The position numbers were made by a program, and so were the translations under genes. Positions 6,397 through 14,005 of a DNA stretch of 16,851 nt are shown piece by piece. Below the pieces are notes generated by a model that saw nothing but the letters and a program-made list of their open reading frames with translations, searched no databases and had not been told where the DNA came from. Within the stretch, counting starts at the first letter, position 1; each line of letters starts with the position of its first letter. Where the stretch lies: NCBI GenBank assembly GCA_015062635.1, contig SUUF01000004.1, positions 34,053 to 50,903 of the forward strand, written 5' to 3'. The stretch is from Coriobacteriaceae bacterium. GTDB taxonomy: Bacteria > Actinomycetota > Coriobacteriia > Coriobacteriales > Eggerthellaceae.

Positions 6397-6420
6397 AAAA
6401 AAAAGCGCATAACGCGCCTT
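6397..6420 (-). terminator. Minus-strand intrinsic terminator upstream of the SIMPL gene
   Basis: Read on the minus strand, AAGGCGC, loop GTTAT and GCGCTTT are followed by further Ts (eight in total), a compact hairpin with one G-U pair and a U-tract. No minus-strand gene lies just upstream, so it probably stops antisense transcription coming from the divergent promoter region and insulates the SIMPL gene. Confidence 0.45.
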
Positions 6421-6446
6421 CCGAGAATCATGGCCCACCGGTGCGC

Positions 6447-6473
6447 TTGAATGCGTGCGAAGGCCGCTATACT
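6447..6473 (+). promoter_or_regulatory. Candidate promoter for the hotdog/hydrolase pair
   Basis: TTGAAT (6447-6452) and TATACT (6468-6473) are near-consensus hexamers separated by a short 15-bp spacer, about 120 bases upstream of the hotdog gene start. A perfect 10-bp palindrome, ATTCCGGAAT (6508-6517), lies downstream of the predicted start of transcription and could be an operator. Confidence 0.4.
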
Positions 6474-6595
6474 TGCAGCTGGCTCCAAATTAGTGTACGT
6501 AATGGGAATTCCGGAATAACCCGCTTGCGGCACTGGCGGGGAAGCGACGGATTGCGTACGCCGAATCGCGAGAACGATGCGAGAGGAGAGCATGT

Positions 6596-6976
6596 ATGGA
6601 CATCATCGAGTACCTGGGCACGAAAGTCGTCGAGCTCACTCCCGACAAACTGGCCATCGAGACGCCGGTGACCGAGGATATCTGCAATGTTCACGGCATA
6701 TTGCATGGAGGTATTACCGCATTTCTGGCTGAGCATGCCGCAAGCGAGCTCACCACGCTGAATGCGAGCAAGGATGAAATCATCGGCCTGGGCTTGCAGC
6801 TCGACGTGACGCATTTGGAATCGGCAAAGGCGGGCGATGTGGTGCGCACGGTCGCAACGCCCATCCGCTACGGCGGCCGCATCCGCGTTATCCGCGTGGA
6901 GCAGTTCCGGCTTTCCGATGGCAAGATGACCACGACAAGCCAGCTGACCACCTACATCAAGCGTCCGCATAAATAG
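6596..6976 (+). CDS. PaaI/YdiI-type hotdog thioesterase
   Basis: A single-domain 126-residue hotdog protein predicted to hydrolyse an acyl-CoA thioester in the cytoplasm. The active-site signature is HGILHGGITAFLAEHAAS: HGG at 37-39 and Glu-46 six residues later. The central helix and the following strands (GLGLQLDVTHLESAKAGDVVRTVA) are typical. The start is fixed by AGGAGAG (6584-6590); another ATG at 6592 is in a different frame. It is the second hotdog domain in the window with the same Glu spacing as the domain fused to HisI. The hydrolase gene begins 52 bases downstream, so they may be cotranscribed. The substrate cannot be read from the sequence. Confidence 0.9.
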   Translation: MDIIEYLGTKVVELTPDKLAIETPVTEDICNVHGILHGGITAFLAEHAASELTTLNASKDEIIGLGLQLDVTHLESAKAGDVVRTVATPIRYGGRIRVIRVEQFRLSDGKMTTTSQLTTYIKRPHK

Positions 6977-7028
6977 CAGCCGCCTTTTCCGCCTGGGTGC
7001 ATCTTGCCTGTTCCGGGGCGGAACGTAT

Positions 7029-8147
7029 GTGATTACGGCCATGGAAGAGAACCTGGAGGCATATCTTCGCACCGAGTCGCGCTCGTTTGCCGATCGCCCG
7101 CTCGGCGATGCCGACCTGCTCGCGTTCGCGGCGCTGATATACGCGGGGTTCGAGCGGTTCGAGGCTTTTCGGCCCGGTGCTTTGGGCGTGCCGCTTGGCG
7201 AGTTGCAAAAACATGCCGACCTGCATGAATACATCGAGCATGACTATGATCCCGCCACCATGCAGGGCATCGTTTCCGCGATGGTGGAAAGCCCCCGTTT
7301 CGCACCGATTGAGCTGCAGCGTTTTCGCTGCATCGTCGACGGGGAACGGGTGATGCAATTTGCGGCGGCATGCTTTCCCATAGCGCCCGAGTTGGTGGTC
7401 ATCGCATATCGTGGGACCGACGCGAAGCTGGTAGGCTGGGCCGAGAGCCTGAACCTTTCCTGGCAGGCGGAAGGGCCGGGCGAGGAGGAGGCGCTTCGGT
7501 ATTACCGAGAGGCGCTCGACGCATACCCGCAGGCGCAGTTCGTGCTGTGCGGGCACTCCAAGGGCGGCGCCGAGGCGGAGCACGTGGGGGTGTTTTGCGA
7601 GAACGGGCTCCTTTCGCGCATCACGCGCGTCGTGTCGTTCGATGGTCCCGCGCTCACTCGCTGCGGGGGTGCGATGTGTCCGGAATTCGAGGGTTATGAC
7701 GAGCTAATCGCCGCCCGGTATGCCCAGTTGCCTTTCCCAATCGTCCGGTATATCACGCCGGCAGCGGTGGGGCTGCTGATGGAAGCCGGCGATCCGCATC
7801 GGCATCGGTATACGGAATGCACCGCAGACCGCCCCGACCACGGTGCGGGCGCCGTGCGCATCGTGGGTGGCCGGATTGTCGTGCGCGAGCCGGACCCCGA
7901 GGGGATCGCTGCAGGGCTTGTAGCCTCGCGTTTCCTGCCGAACATGTCCCTTTCCGACCGACGGTTTCTCTGCGAGCTTGCCATCGCGGCGTTTCGCCGC
8001 GCCGGCCTGCCGGGTAATATCACGGATATCCCGTCGATTGCCCGTGCCATCGTGCCCCTATACCTTGCGGCGCCTCTTTCGGAAAAACGCATGATGCTCA
8101 GCATCGCACGGCGTTTCCTGTCTGCCCAATTGCAGCCTCGTGGTTAG
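7029..8147 (+). CDS. Mbeg1-like (DUF2974) alpha/beta hydrolase
   Basis: A 372-residue protein with a lipase-type alpha/beta hydrolase core. ELVVIAYRGTD (about 121-131) is the strand carrying the oxyanion-side RGTD typical of class 3 lipase-like proteins, and CGHSKGG (174-180) is the nucleophile elbow with Ser-177. Asp-205 in VVSFDGPAL is a candidate acid; the His could be 257, 259 or 271. There is no signal peptide or membrane helix, so it is probably cytoplasmic. It resembles the Mbeg1-like/DUF2974 group, of uncertain substrate. The GTG at 7029 follows GGGGCGGAA; ATG at 7041 is an alternative start. The C-terminal third (about 285-372) is helical and not recognised. Confidence 0.8.
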   Translation: MITAMEENLEAYLRTESRSFADRPLGDADLLAFAALIYAGFERFEAFRPGALGVPLGELQKHADLHEYIEHDYDPATMQGIVSAMVESPRFAPIELQRFRCIVDGERVMQFAAACFPIAPELVVIAYRGTDAKLVGWAESLNLSWQAEGPGEEEALRYYREALDAYPQAQFVLCGHSKGGAEAEHVGVFCENGLLSRITRVVSFDGPALTRCGGAMCPEFEGYDELIAARYAQLPFPIVRYITPAAVGLLMEAGDPHRHRYTECTADRPDHGAGAVRIVGGRIVVREPDPEGIAAGLVASRFLPNMSLSDRRFLCELAIAAFRRAGLPGNITDIPSIARAIVPLYLAAPLSEKRMMLSIARRFLSAQLQPRG

Positions 8148-8246
8148 CCCGGGCGTTTCTCCCGCGAATTAGCGCGCAAAGAGTGGCTCCTGGCGAAGCG
8201 CGGCTTGGGGTTTTGCGGGATCTGAGCGAGGTTATGCACGCTAAAT

Positions 8247-8274
8247 AAGCGGCCAAGGACGCCCTTGGCCGCTT
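8247..8274 (-). terminator. Strong hairpin after the CoA-transferase gene
   Basis: AAGCGGCCAAGG (8247-8258), loop ACGC, CCTTGGCCGCTT (8263-8274): a perfect 12-bp stem. On the minus strand it is followed by ATTTAG, a weak U-tract, 20 bases past the CoA-transferase stop. It may also act on the convergent plus-strand transcript of the hydrolase gene. The rest of 8148-8294 shows nothing else. Confidence 0.65.
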
Positions 8275-8294
8275 GGATATGAGCTGTGTTTCGG

Positions 8295-9614
8295 CTATGC
8301 CAACGGGTCGATGCGGTAGACCCGCTGGTATTCCTCGCGCAGCTGGTCGCGGAAATCGGGATGCGCGATCTTGATGAGCGCGCGGGCGCGGTCGAAGTTG
8401 CTCTTGCCACGCAAATCGGCGATGCCGTATTCCGTCACGATGTACTGCACTTCGTCGCGCGGCGTGGTAACCGGCGTGCCGGCATCCAGGAACAGCTTCA
8501 CGCGGGAGATCTTGCCGCCGCCGGCGGTCGACGTCATGGCCAGGATGCTTCGCCCGCCACGGCTCATCGTGGCGCCGCGGACGAAATCGACCTGCCCGCC
8601 CGCGCCCGAGAGCTGCTTGAAGCCGATGGTTTCTGCTGCCACCTGGCCGAACAAATCGACTTCGACGCAGGAGTTCACCGACACCAAGTTGTCGTTCTTT
8701 GCGATGACGTACGGGTTGTTCACATATTCGACGGGGAAGAACTGCACGCTCGGGTTGTCGTCAATCCAGTCGTAGAGCTCGCTCGTTCCCTGGGCGAAGG
8801 TGGCGACGCTCACGTTCGGATGCAGCGTCTTGCGCCGTCCGGTCAGCACGCCGGCTTCCGCGAGATCCATCATGCTCGTCGTGAACAATTCGGAGTGCAC
8901 GCCGAGATCCTTTTTGCCCATCAGGGCTTTCATCACGGCATTCGGAATCTTGCCGATGCCGGCTTGGATGGTGTCGCCGTCGTTCACCATGCTCGCGATG
9001 TATTCGCCGATAGCCTCTTCGGCCGGTCCGATGGGCGGCATGGGACTCACGGCGATGGGGTCGGATACCTCGACGATGGCATCGAGCTCGCTCACGTGGA
9101 TGAAGCATTCGCCGAGCGTACGCGGCATCTTGTCGTTCACCTGGGCGATTACCAAGGTTGCGGCATTTGCGGCCGTGCGCTGGTAATCGACGGAAAGCCC
9201 GAAGCTGCACCAGCCGTGCTTGTCGGGGCGCGAGAGCGACAGCATCGCCACGTCGATGGGGTAGTGCCCGCCGCGGATGTCGCGCTCGACCGTGCTGAAG
9301 TACGTGGGCACCACATCGGCGCGACCGTTGAGCAAACCTTCCCAGAAGGCGGATTTCATGCCGGGACTGCCGATGAAGGTCTCGTAACGGATGTGGCCCG
9401 CCATCTCGGGCTGGAACATGTCGAGCCCGTTCGTGGAGCTTGCCTGGAAGAAGCGCACGTCTTCGAATTGCCGGTAATTCCGACACACGGCCTCGATGAG
9501 CACCCGGGGTTCGCCCGCGCCGTCGGGCATGGCCACCCGTGCGTGCGGCGGTATGAGGGCTATAGCCTCTTCCGCGGTTTTCAGCTTGCTTGCGTAATCG
9601 TCTTGCCAGTTCAT
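8295..9614 (-). CDS. Acetyl-CoA hydrolase/transferase family CoA-transferase
   Basis: The 439-residue enzyme moves CoA between a carboxylate and an acyl-CoA. The family acts through a glutamyl-CoA thioester; the matching residue is Glu-242 in LGVHSELF. CoA-binding loops are visible as QAGIGKIP (218-225) and GAGGQVDF (337-344). Length and motifs fit the 4-hydroxybutyrate / butyryl-CoA:acetate CoA-transferase group (AbfT/Cat-like) rather than two-subunit transferases. The preferred acid cannot be decided from sequence alone; acetate as one partner is common in the family. The start has GGAGGG four bases upstream. The gene is monocistronic, divergent from the pheST leader and convergent with the hydrolase gene. 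Confidence 0.9.
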   Translation of the reverse strand: MNWQDDYASKLKTAEEAIALIPPHARVAMPDGAGEPRVLIEAVCRNYRQFEDVRFFQASSTNGLDMFQPEMAGHIRYETFIGSPGMKSAFWEGLLNGRADVVPTYFSTVERDIRGGHYPIDVAMLSLSRPDKHGWCSFGLSVDYQRTAANAATLVIAQVNDKMPRTLGECFIHVSELDAIVEVSDPIAVSPMPPIGPAEEAIGEYIASMVNDGDTIQAGIGKIPNAVMKALMGKKDLGVHSELFTTSMMDLAEAGVLTGRRKTLHPNVSVATFAQGTSELYDWIDDNPSVQFFPVEYVNNPYVIAKNDNLVSVNSCVEVDLFGQVAAETIGFKQLSGAGGQVDFVRGATMSRGGRSILAMTSTAGGGKISRVKLFLDAGTPVTTPRDEVQYIVTEYGIADLRGKSNFDRARALIKIAHPDFRDQLREEYQRVYRIDPLA

Positions 9615-9644
9615 GCACCCTCCTGCCGTCAGAATGCGTTAAGT

Positions 9645-9664
9645 ATGCCATACCGGTTCGGCAT
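9645..9664. promoter_or_regulatory. 20-bp imperfect palindrome between the CoA-transferase and pheST
   Basis: ATGCC-at-ACCGGT-tc-GGCAT is symmetric except for the two central-flank dinucleotides. It lies 31 bases before the CoA-transferase start and touches a possible minus-strand -10 (CATACT, complement of 9642-9647). It is a candidate repressor or activator site for the CoA-transferase. No matching -35 hexamer was found. Confidence 0.35.
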
Positions 9665-9731
9665 CCAGGCCGTTCACGTCGGGATTTCGCGTGAAGGCGA
9701 TAAAAAGCATCCAGCGGGGTAACAGGTGGTG

Positions 9732-9737
9732 TAAAAT
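9732..9737 (+). promoter_or_regulatory. Candidate -10 element for the pheST leader
   Basis: TAAAAT (9732-9737) is placed about 15 bases before the predicted 5' end of the T-box RNA, where a -10 box should be. The matching -35 region is not recognisable, so this rests on position and the hexamer only. Confidence 0.35.
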
Positions 9738-9744
9738 GCCGGAT

Positions 9745-10001
9745 TCAAAGGCGATGACGAAGACAGCGTCTTGCAGGATGGCATCTCCAGAGAGGGTTCC
9801 ACGGCTGAAAGGACCCGGTGCTTGGCAAGGCGATTCCCTTCACGAGCCGCGCGCTGAAAGCCGTATGGGGCAAGTAGGAGGCGACGGGTACTCCCGTTAC
9901 AGGGTCGGAGTGGATAGCACCGGGCGACCGGGGCCGTCAACCAAGGTGGTACCGCGAGAGCGAATGCTCCCGTCCTTGGATGCAAGGGCGGGAGCTTTTT
10001 T
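9745..10001 (+). ncRNA. T-box leader (tRNA-Phe sensing) of pheST
   Basis: The diagnostic T-box AAGGTGGTACCGCG is at 9943-9956, followed by a terminator. Upstream, stem I elements can be followed: GATGACGAAGACAG near its base, AGAGAGG and GGCTGAAAGG, then the specifier region at about 9831-9845. A TTC triplet at 9839-9841 followed by A is the best specifier codon (Phe), agreeing with the downstream pheS; TTC at 9834-9836 is a second possibility. Uncharged tRNA-Phe should pair through its anticodon with the specifier and through NCCA with the T-box, stabilising the antiterminator. Stem boundaries were estimated by eye. Confidence 0.92.
9966..10001 (+). terminator. T-box-controlled intrinsic terminator
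   Basis: GCTCCCG pairs with CGGGAGC, extended inward by CCTT/AAGG, and is followed by six Ts (9996-10001). Its left arm lies just after the T-box, so antiterminator and terminator are mutually exclusive as usual for this class. Confidence 0.92.
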
Positions 10002-10078
10002 GTTGCCGCCAAACGGGCGAACGGCGGGCGAGCCCATTCCCGGGGAAGGGTGGCGCCCAGGAAAAGGAAAGGAAAGGC

Positions 10079-11140
10079 ATGTCGATTCAAGACGAAGTGA
10101 TGCAGCTGCGCGACGAGACGCTCGCGTCCATTGCCGCTGCGGACACGACCGACGCGCTCGAGCAGGTGCGCGTAGCCGTGCTGGGCAAGTCGGGCACGCT
10201 CACCGCGTACCTGCGCTCGATGGGCCAGGTGCCCAAAGAGGAGCGCGCGACGGTCGGCAAGACCGTGAACATCGTGCGCGGCGAGGTCGAGCACGCGCTC
10301 GAGCACCGCAAGGAAGACCTGTCGGCATCGGAGCTCGAGGCGCAGATTGCCGCCGGCGCCGTGGACATCACGTTGCCGGGGCGCATGCAGCAGATGGGCA
10401 CCCGCCATCTGATCAGCCGTATTACCGACGAGATCGCCGAGATTTTCCACGGCATCGGCTATACCGTGGAATCGGGCACCGAAATCGAGACCGACTATTA
10501 CAACTTCGAGGCCCTGAACACCCCCGAGGACCATCCGGCCCGTGGCTTGCAGGACACGTTCTACGTCGTCGACAAGTCGGGTGCGGTGAAAGCCGTGAAG
10601 GGCGAGTCCGACGTGTTGCTGCGCACCCAGACCTCCGGCGTGCAGGCGCACGTGATGGAGAACCAGAAGCCGCCCATCTATATGATCGCACCGGGCAAGG
10701 TGTATCGCCGCGACGTGGCCGATCCGAGCCATTTGCCGCAGTTCAACCAGGTGGAAGGCCTGGTTGTGGACAAGGGCATCACCTTCGGCGACCTGAAGGG
10801 CACGCTCGAGTATTTCGTGAAGCAGATGTTCGGCGAGGAGCGCAAGACGCGCCTGCGCCCGCACTTCTTCCCGTTCACCGAGCCGTCTGCCGAGGCTGAC
10901 ATCAGCTGCGGCATCTGCCATGGCGAGGGTTGCCGTTTCTGCAAGGGCACCGGTTGGGTCGAGGTTCTCGGCTGCGGCATGGTTGACCCGAACGTGTTCG
11001 CGTATGCCGATATCGATCCCGAGGTGTATTCGGGCTTCGCGTTCGGCATGGGTGTCGAGCGCATCGCGTGCCTGAAGTACAACGTTCCCGACCTGCGCAT
11101 GCTGTTGAATGGCGACATGCGGTTCCTGCGCCAGTTTTAG
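10079..11140 (+). CDS. pheS: Phenylalanyl-tRNA synthetase alpha subunit
   Basis: The catalytic subunit of the alpha2-beta2 enzyme that charges tRNA-Phe. It is 353 residues long, with an N-terminal coiled coil (about 1-90) for tRNA binding and a class II core from about 95. Visible marks are ETDYYNFEALNTPEDHPAR (137-155), VYRRD (208-212) at motif 2, FPFTEPSAEAD (264-274), GCGMVDPNVF (298-307) and motif 3 FGMGVERIACLKY (322-334). Four cysteines (277, 280, 285, 288; CxxC-x4-CxxC) before the motif resemble a zinc knuckle seen in some bacterial PheS. The start at 10079 follows GGAAAGGAAAGG and gives the family N terminus; the upstream open frame runs back into the T-box terminator and is not used. 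Confidence 0.97.
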   Translation: MSIQDEVMQLRDETLASIAAADTTDALEQVRVAVLGKSGTLTAYLRSMGQVPKEERATVGKTVNIVRGEVEHALEHRKEDLSASELEAQIAAGAVDITLPGRMQQMGTRHLISRITDEIAEIFHGIGYTVESGTEIETDYYNFEALNTPEDHPARGLQDTFYVVDKSGAVKAVKGESDVLLRTQTSGVQAHVMENQKPPIYMIAPGKVYRRDVADPSHLPQFNQVEGLVVDKGITFGDLKGTLEYFVKQMFGEERKTRLRPHFFPFTEPSAEADISCGICHGEGCRFCKGTGWVEVLGCGMVDPNVFAYADIDPEVYSGFAFGMGVERIACLKYNVPDLRMLLNGDMRFLRQF

Positions 11141-11142
11141 GT

Positions 11143-11166
11143 TCCGCCGTTCTAACGAACGGCGGA
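11143..11166. repeat. 9-bp perfect hairpin just after pheS
   Basis: TCCGCCGTT (11143-11151), loop CTAACG, AACGGCGGA (11158-11166), two bases after the pheS stop. There is no T-tract, so it is unlikely to terminate; it could protect the pheS message from 3' decay or pause RNA polymerase before pheT. Confidence 0.5.
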
Positions 11167-11208
11167 CGGGCCGACGCTGCGGCTTCCCGTGGCGCACGTC
11201 TGGCCGCC

Positions 11209-11263
11209 GCTGGGTCGAGCTCACGTACCACAGTACGCTTCGCACGCCCCATCGACGCCCAGC
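11209..11263. repeat. Two-tier hairpin in the pheS-pheT gap
   Basis: GCTGGG-TCGA (11209-11218) can pair with TCGA-CG-CCCAGC (11252-11263) with a two-base bulge, enclosing a second hairpin CGTAC-CACA-GTACG (11224-11237). No open frame continues from pheS to pheT across this region. The layout looks like a structured RNA element or a dispersed intergenic repeat. No known riboswitch class was recognised. Confidence 0.4.
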
Positions 11264-11330
11264 CGCACACCACGGAAACCCTCGCTGACGTTGGCGCGAA
11301 AGCGGGTTTACCACTACTGAAAGAGTGATT

Positions 11331-13787
11331 ATGAAACTATCTACCAAATGGCTTTCCGAGTATGTGAACGTGCCGGTGGGGCTGAAGGATTTCTGCGATT
11401 GGCTCGACCTCACCGGAACCGGCGTCGAAGGCGTCGAGGAGACCGGCGCCCAGTTCGACAAAGTGGTCGTCGGCCAGATCCTGAAGAAGGAAGCGCATCC
11501 TGATTCCGACCACATGTGGGTGTGCCAGGTGAGCGTGGGCGAGAACAACCTGGGCAAAGACGGACAGCCCGAGCCGCTGCAGATCGTGTGCGGCGCGCAG
11601 AACTTCAACGAGGGCGACAAGATTCCCGTGGCCATGGTCGGCGCGGAATTCGGCGACTTCAAGATCAAGAAGAGCAAGCTGCGCGGTGTCACGAGCTGCG
11701 GCATGAACTGCTCCGAGCGAGAGCTGGGGCTGGGCAACAACCACGAGGGCATCATGATCTTGCCGGCCGATGCGCCGGTGGGCACGCCGTTTGCGGAGTA
11801 CATGGGACTTTCCGACAAGGTCATCGACCTCGAGATCACGCCGAACCGTCCCGATTGCCTGTCCATCGAGGGCTTGGCGCGCGAAGTGGGCGCGATGTAC
11901 CGCGAAAAGGTGACGTACCCCACCTACAACCTGGTGGAAGATGCCGACGATGCGACCGCCGACCACGTGGACGTTACCATCGAGGATCCTGAGCGCTGTC
12001 CGCGTTACACGGCGCGCATCATCAAGGACGTCAAGATCGGGCCGAGCCCCGACTGGCTGGTCGAGCGCATCGCAAGCTGCGGCGCACGCCCCATCAACAA
12101 CGTCGTCGACATCACGAACTACGTGCTGTTCCTGCTGGGCCAGCCGCTGCATTCGTTCGACTTCGACAAGGTGAAGAGCCCGGATGGCAAGGCGCACATC
12201 ATCGTGCGCGCGGCGGCCGACGGCACGAAGTTCACCACGCTCGATGGCGAGGAGCGCGACCTGACCTCCGATATGACCGTCATTGCGACGCCCGAGCGCG
12301 AAGTGGCGTTGGCGGGCGTGATGGGCGGCCTCGATTCCGAGGTGACCGACGGCACGACGACCATCCTGCTCGAGGCGGCCACCTTCAGCCCCGGCCACAC
12401 GAGCCGCACGAGCCGCAACCTCGGCCTCATCTCCGAGAGCTCGATGCGCTACGAGCGCAAGGTCGATGACCGCCGCATCGAGCGCAATGCCGACTTCGCC
12501 GCTGCGCTTATCGCCGAGCTCGCGGGCGGCACGGTATGCAAGGGCCTGGTGGATGAGTGGCCGATTCAGTCGCAGCCGGCGGAGCTCACGTTCCGCGTTC
12601 CGCGTTTCTGCGCGATGATGGGCGCTGATATCGCCCCGTCCGAGATCGTTGACATCCTCACGCGCCTTGGGTGCGAGGTATCGGTGGGCCGCCATAAGAG
12701 CTTCAACGTGGTGGCGCCGACGTACCGTCCCGACCTCGAGCGCGAAATCGACCTGTACGAGGAAGTCCTGCGCCTGTATGGCATGGACAAGATTCCGCCG
12801 ACGTTGCCCGGCGGTCGCGAGCGCATCGCGCGCGTGTCCGAAACCGAGCACATCGTGGCGCGCCTGCATCGCACGATGAGCGCCTGCGGCCTGAACGAGA
12901 CCCAGACCTATGCCTTCGCCGATCCGAAGGAGCTCGAGAAGCTCGGCATGGACAAGCGCGAAGACCTGGGCGAGGCGGTCGAGCTCATCAACCCCATCAA
13001 TGCCGACCAATCGGTGATGCGCCAGAGCATCATCCCGGGCCTGCTCGACAGCGTGGCCTACAACCAGAGCCACGGGGTTGCCGACATCCAGCTGTACGAG
13101 GTGGGCAACGTCTTCCTGGGCGTGGCGGGCAAGGCCCTGCCGCGCGAGAAGCAGCGCCTGGCCGGCGTGCTCGTGGGAAAGATGGCCGAGAAGACCTGGA
13201 ACACCGACCCGCAGCCGTTCGACTTCTTCGACGGCAAGGGAGTGCTCGAAGCCGTCATCCGCGAGTTGGCGTTGCCGAAGGTGCGTTTCAAGGTCCTCGA
13301 GGCTGACGAGGCTCCGTGGCTGCAGCCCGGTCGTGCCGCGCAGCTGAACGCCGCCGGCGCCGTCATCGGCTGGGTGGGCGAGATCCATCCGCTCGCGGCG
13401 AAGGCTTTCGAGGTGAACGGCCCCGTCGTGGCCTTCGAGCTCGATGTCGAGGCGCTGGTGAAGGCCGCGCAACCCGCACGCGATTTCGTCGACGTGCCCG
13501 AATTCCCGCCCGTCACGATGGACGTCGCGTTCGTCGTGGACGAGGCCGTGACGCATGAGATGCTCGTCCAGCGCATGAAGAGCGCTGGCGGGAAGCTTCT
13601 CGATACCGTCGAACTGTTCGACGTGTACCGTGACGAGCAGCGCCTGGGTGCTGGAAAGAAGAGCATGGCATACAAGCTTGTGTATCGTGCGGCCGACCGC
13701 ACGCTCACGAGCCAAGAGGTCGACAAGGCCCACGAGAAGCTCGTGAAGAAGGTCTGCGGCGCTACCGGCGCCGAGATTCGCGGGTAG
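11331..13787 (+). CDS. pheT: Phenylalanyl-tRNA synthetase beta subunit
   Basis: The 818-residue tRNA-binding and editing subunit. In order: the N-terminal segment MKLSTKWLSEYV; an OB-fold tRNA-binding domain (about 40-155) with HPDSDHMWVCQV and GMNCSERELGLG; the B3/B4 editing domain (about 205-390) with NNVVDITNYVLFLLGQPLHSFD; the B5 domain (about 405-480); the catalytic-like domain (about 490-680); and a C-terminal FDX-ACB anticodon-binding domain (about 725-818) from FPPVTMDVAFVVDE to the end. The ATG at 11331 was chosen over the GTG at 11325 because it matches the family start; GAAAGAG lies upstream. Transcription should come through pheS from the T-box, unless the gap contains its own promoter. 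Confidence 0.97.
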   Translation: MKLSTKWLSEYVNVPVGLKDFCDWLDLTGTGVEGVEETGAQFDKVVVGQILKKEAHPDSDHMWVCQVSVGENNLGKDGQPEPLQIVCGAQNFNEGDKIPVAMVGAEFGDFKIKKSKLRGVTSCGMNCSERELGLGNNHEGIMILPADAPVGTPFAEYMGLSDKVIDLEITPNRPDCLSIEGLAREVGAMYREKVTYPTYNLVEDADDATADHVDVTIEDPERCPRYTARIIKDVKIGPSPDWLVERIASCGARPINNVVDITNYVLFLLGQPLHSFDFDKVKSPDGKAHIIVRAAADGTKFTTLDGEERDLTSDMTVIATPEREVALAGVMGGLDSEVTDGTTTILLEAATFSPGHTSRTSRNLGLISESSMRYERKVDDRRIERNADFAAALIAELAGGTVCKGLVDEWPIQSQPAELTFRVPRFCAMMGADIAPSEIVDILTRLGCEVSVGRHKSFNVVAPTYRPDLEREIDLYEEVLRLYGMDKIPPTLPGGRERIARVSETEHIVARLHRTMSACGLNETQTYAFADPKELEKLGMDKREDLGEAVELINPINADQSVMRQSIIPGLLDSVAYNQSHGVADIQLYEVGNVFLGVAGKALPREKQRLAGVLVGKMAEKTWNTDPQPFDFFDGKGVLEAVIRELALPKVRFKVLEADEAPWLQPGRAAQLNAAGAVIGWVGEIHPLAAKAFEVNGPVVAFELDVEALVKAAQPARDFVDVPEFPPVTMDVAFVVDEAVTHEMLVQRMKSAGGKLLDTVELFDVYRDEQRLGAGKKSMAYKLVYRAADRTLTSQEVDKAHEKLVKKVCGATGAEIRG

Positions 13788-13810
13788 CTCCGTCGCTTTC
13801 CGCGAACCGA

Positions 13811-13840
13811 AACGCCCCGTCAATTTGGCGGGGCGTTTTT
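13811..13840 (+). terminator. Intrinsic terminator after pheT
   Basis: AACGCCCCG (13811-13819) pairs with CGGGGCGTT (from 13829), followed by TTTTT and then CTTTT. It lies 24 bases after the pheT stop and is the clearest plain terminator in the window. It ends the pheST transcript. Confidence 0.93.
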
Positions 13841-13893
13841 CTTTTGCGCGTGTTTGCCGGGGAGGCAAGCGTCCGGCATGACCATTTGAAGCG

Positions 13894-13910
13894 GTTACCG
13901 TGGCGTTACC
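13894..13910 (+). promoter_or_regulatory. Direct repeat GTTACC at 11-bp spacing
   Basis: GTTACC occurs at 13894-13899 and again at 13905-13910, one helical turn apart, about 100 bases before the ABC transporter start and 43 bases before its candidate -10. Such spacing is usual for OmpR-type response-regulator sites. No regulator gene is present in the window, so the link is inference. Confidence 0.3.
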
Positions 13911-13925
13911 ATGAAAACAGATATC

Positions 13926-13958
13926 CATCGTGCGCGATGTAAATCGGCGGGGTATAGT
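13926..13958 (+). promoter_or_regulatory. Candidate promoter and operator of the ABC transporter gene
   Basis: TATAGT (13953-13958) is a good -10, but no -35 is recognisable. The palindrome CATCG-TGCG-CGATG (13926-13939) sits where the -35 should be, which fits a promoter controlled by a protein bound there. The predicted transcript would start about 40 bases before the gene. Confidence 0.35.
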
Positions 13959-14005
13959 GTTCAAAACGCATTTCATACGAAACAGTGTTATGGAGGTTCG
14001 CCCCC

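Noticed and set aside
8286..9722. A 478-codon plus-strand open frame opposite the CoA-transferase
   Set aside because: The minus strand encodes a full CoA-transferase with catalytic Glu and a good ribosome binding site; the plus frame is His/Arg-rich shadow sequence.
9980..10078. A longer pheS start within the T-box terminator region
   Set aside because: The family N terminus and the ribosome binding site both point to 10079; the upstream codons overlap the terminator.
9674..11923. A 749-codon minus-strand open frame across the T-box, pheS and the start of pheT
   Set aside because: It crosses a clear T-box RNA and two conserved genes on the other strand and has no recognisable domain.
11337..13976. 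An 879-codon minus-strand open frame opposite pheT
   Set aside because: Composition is the usual Leu/Arg/His-rich complement of a high-GC gene; it also crosses the pheT terminator.
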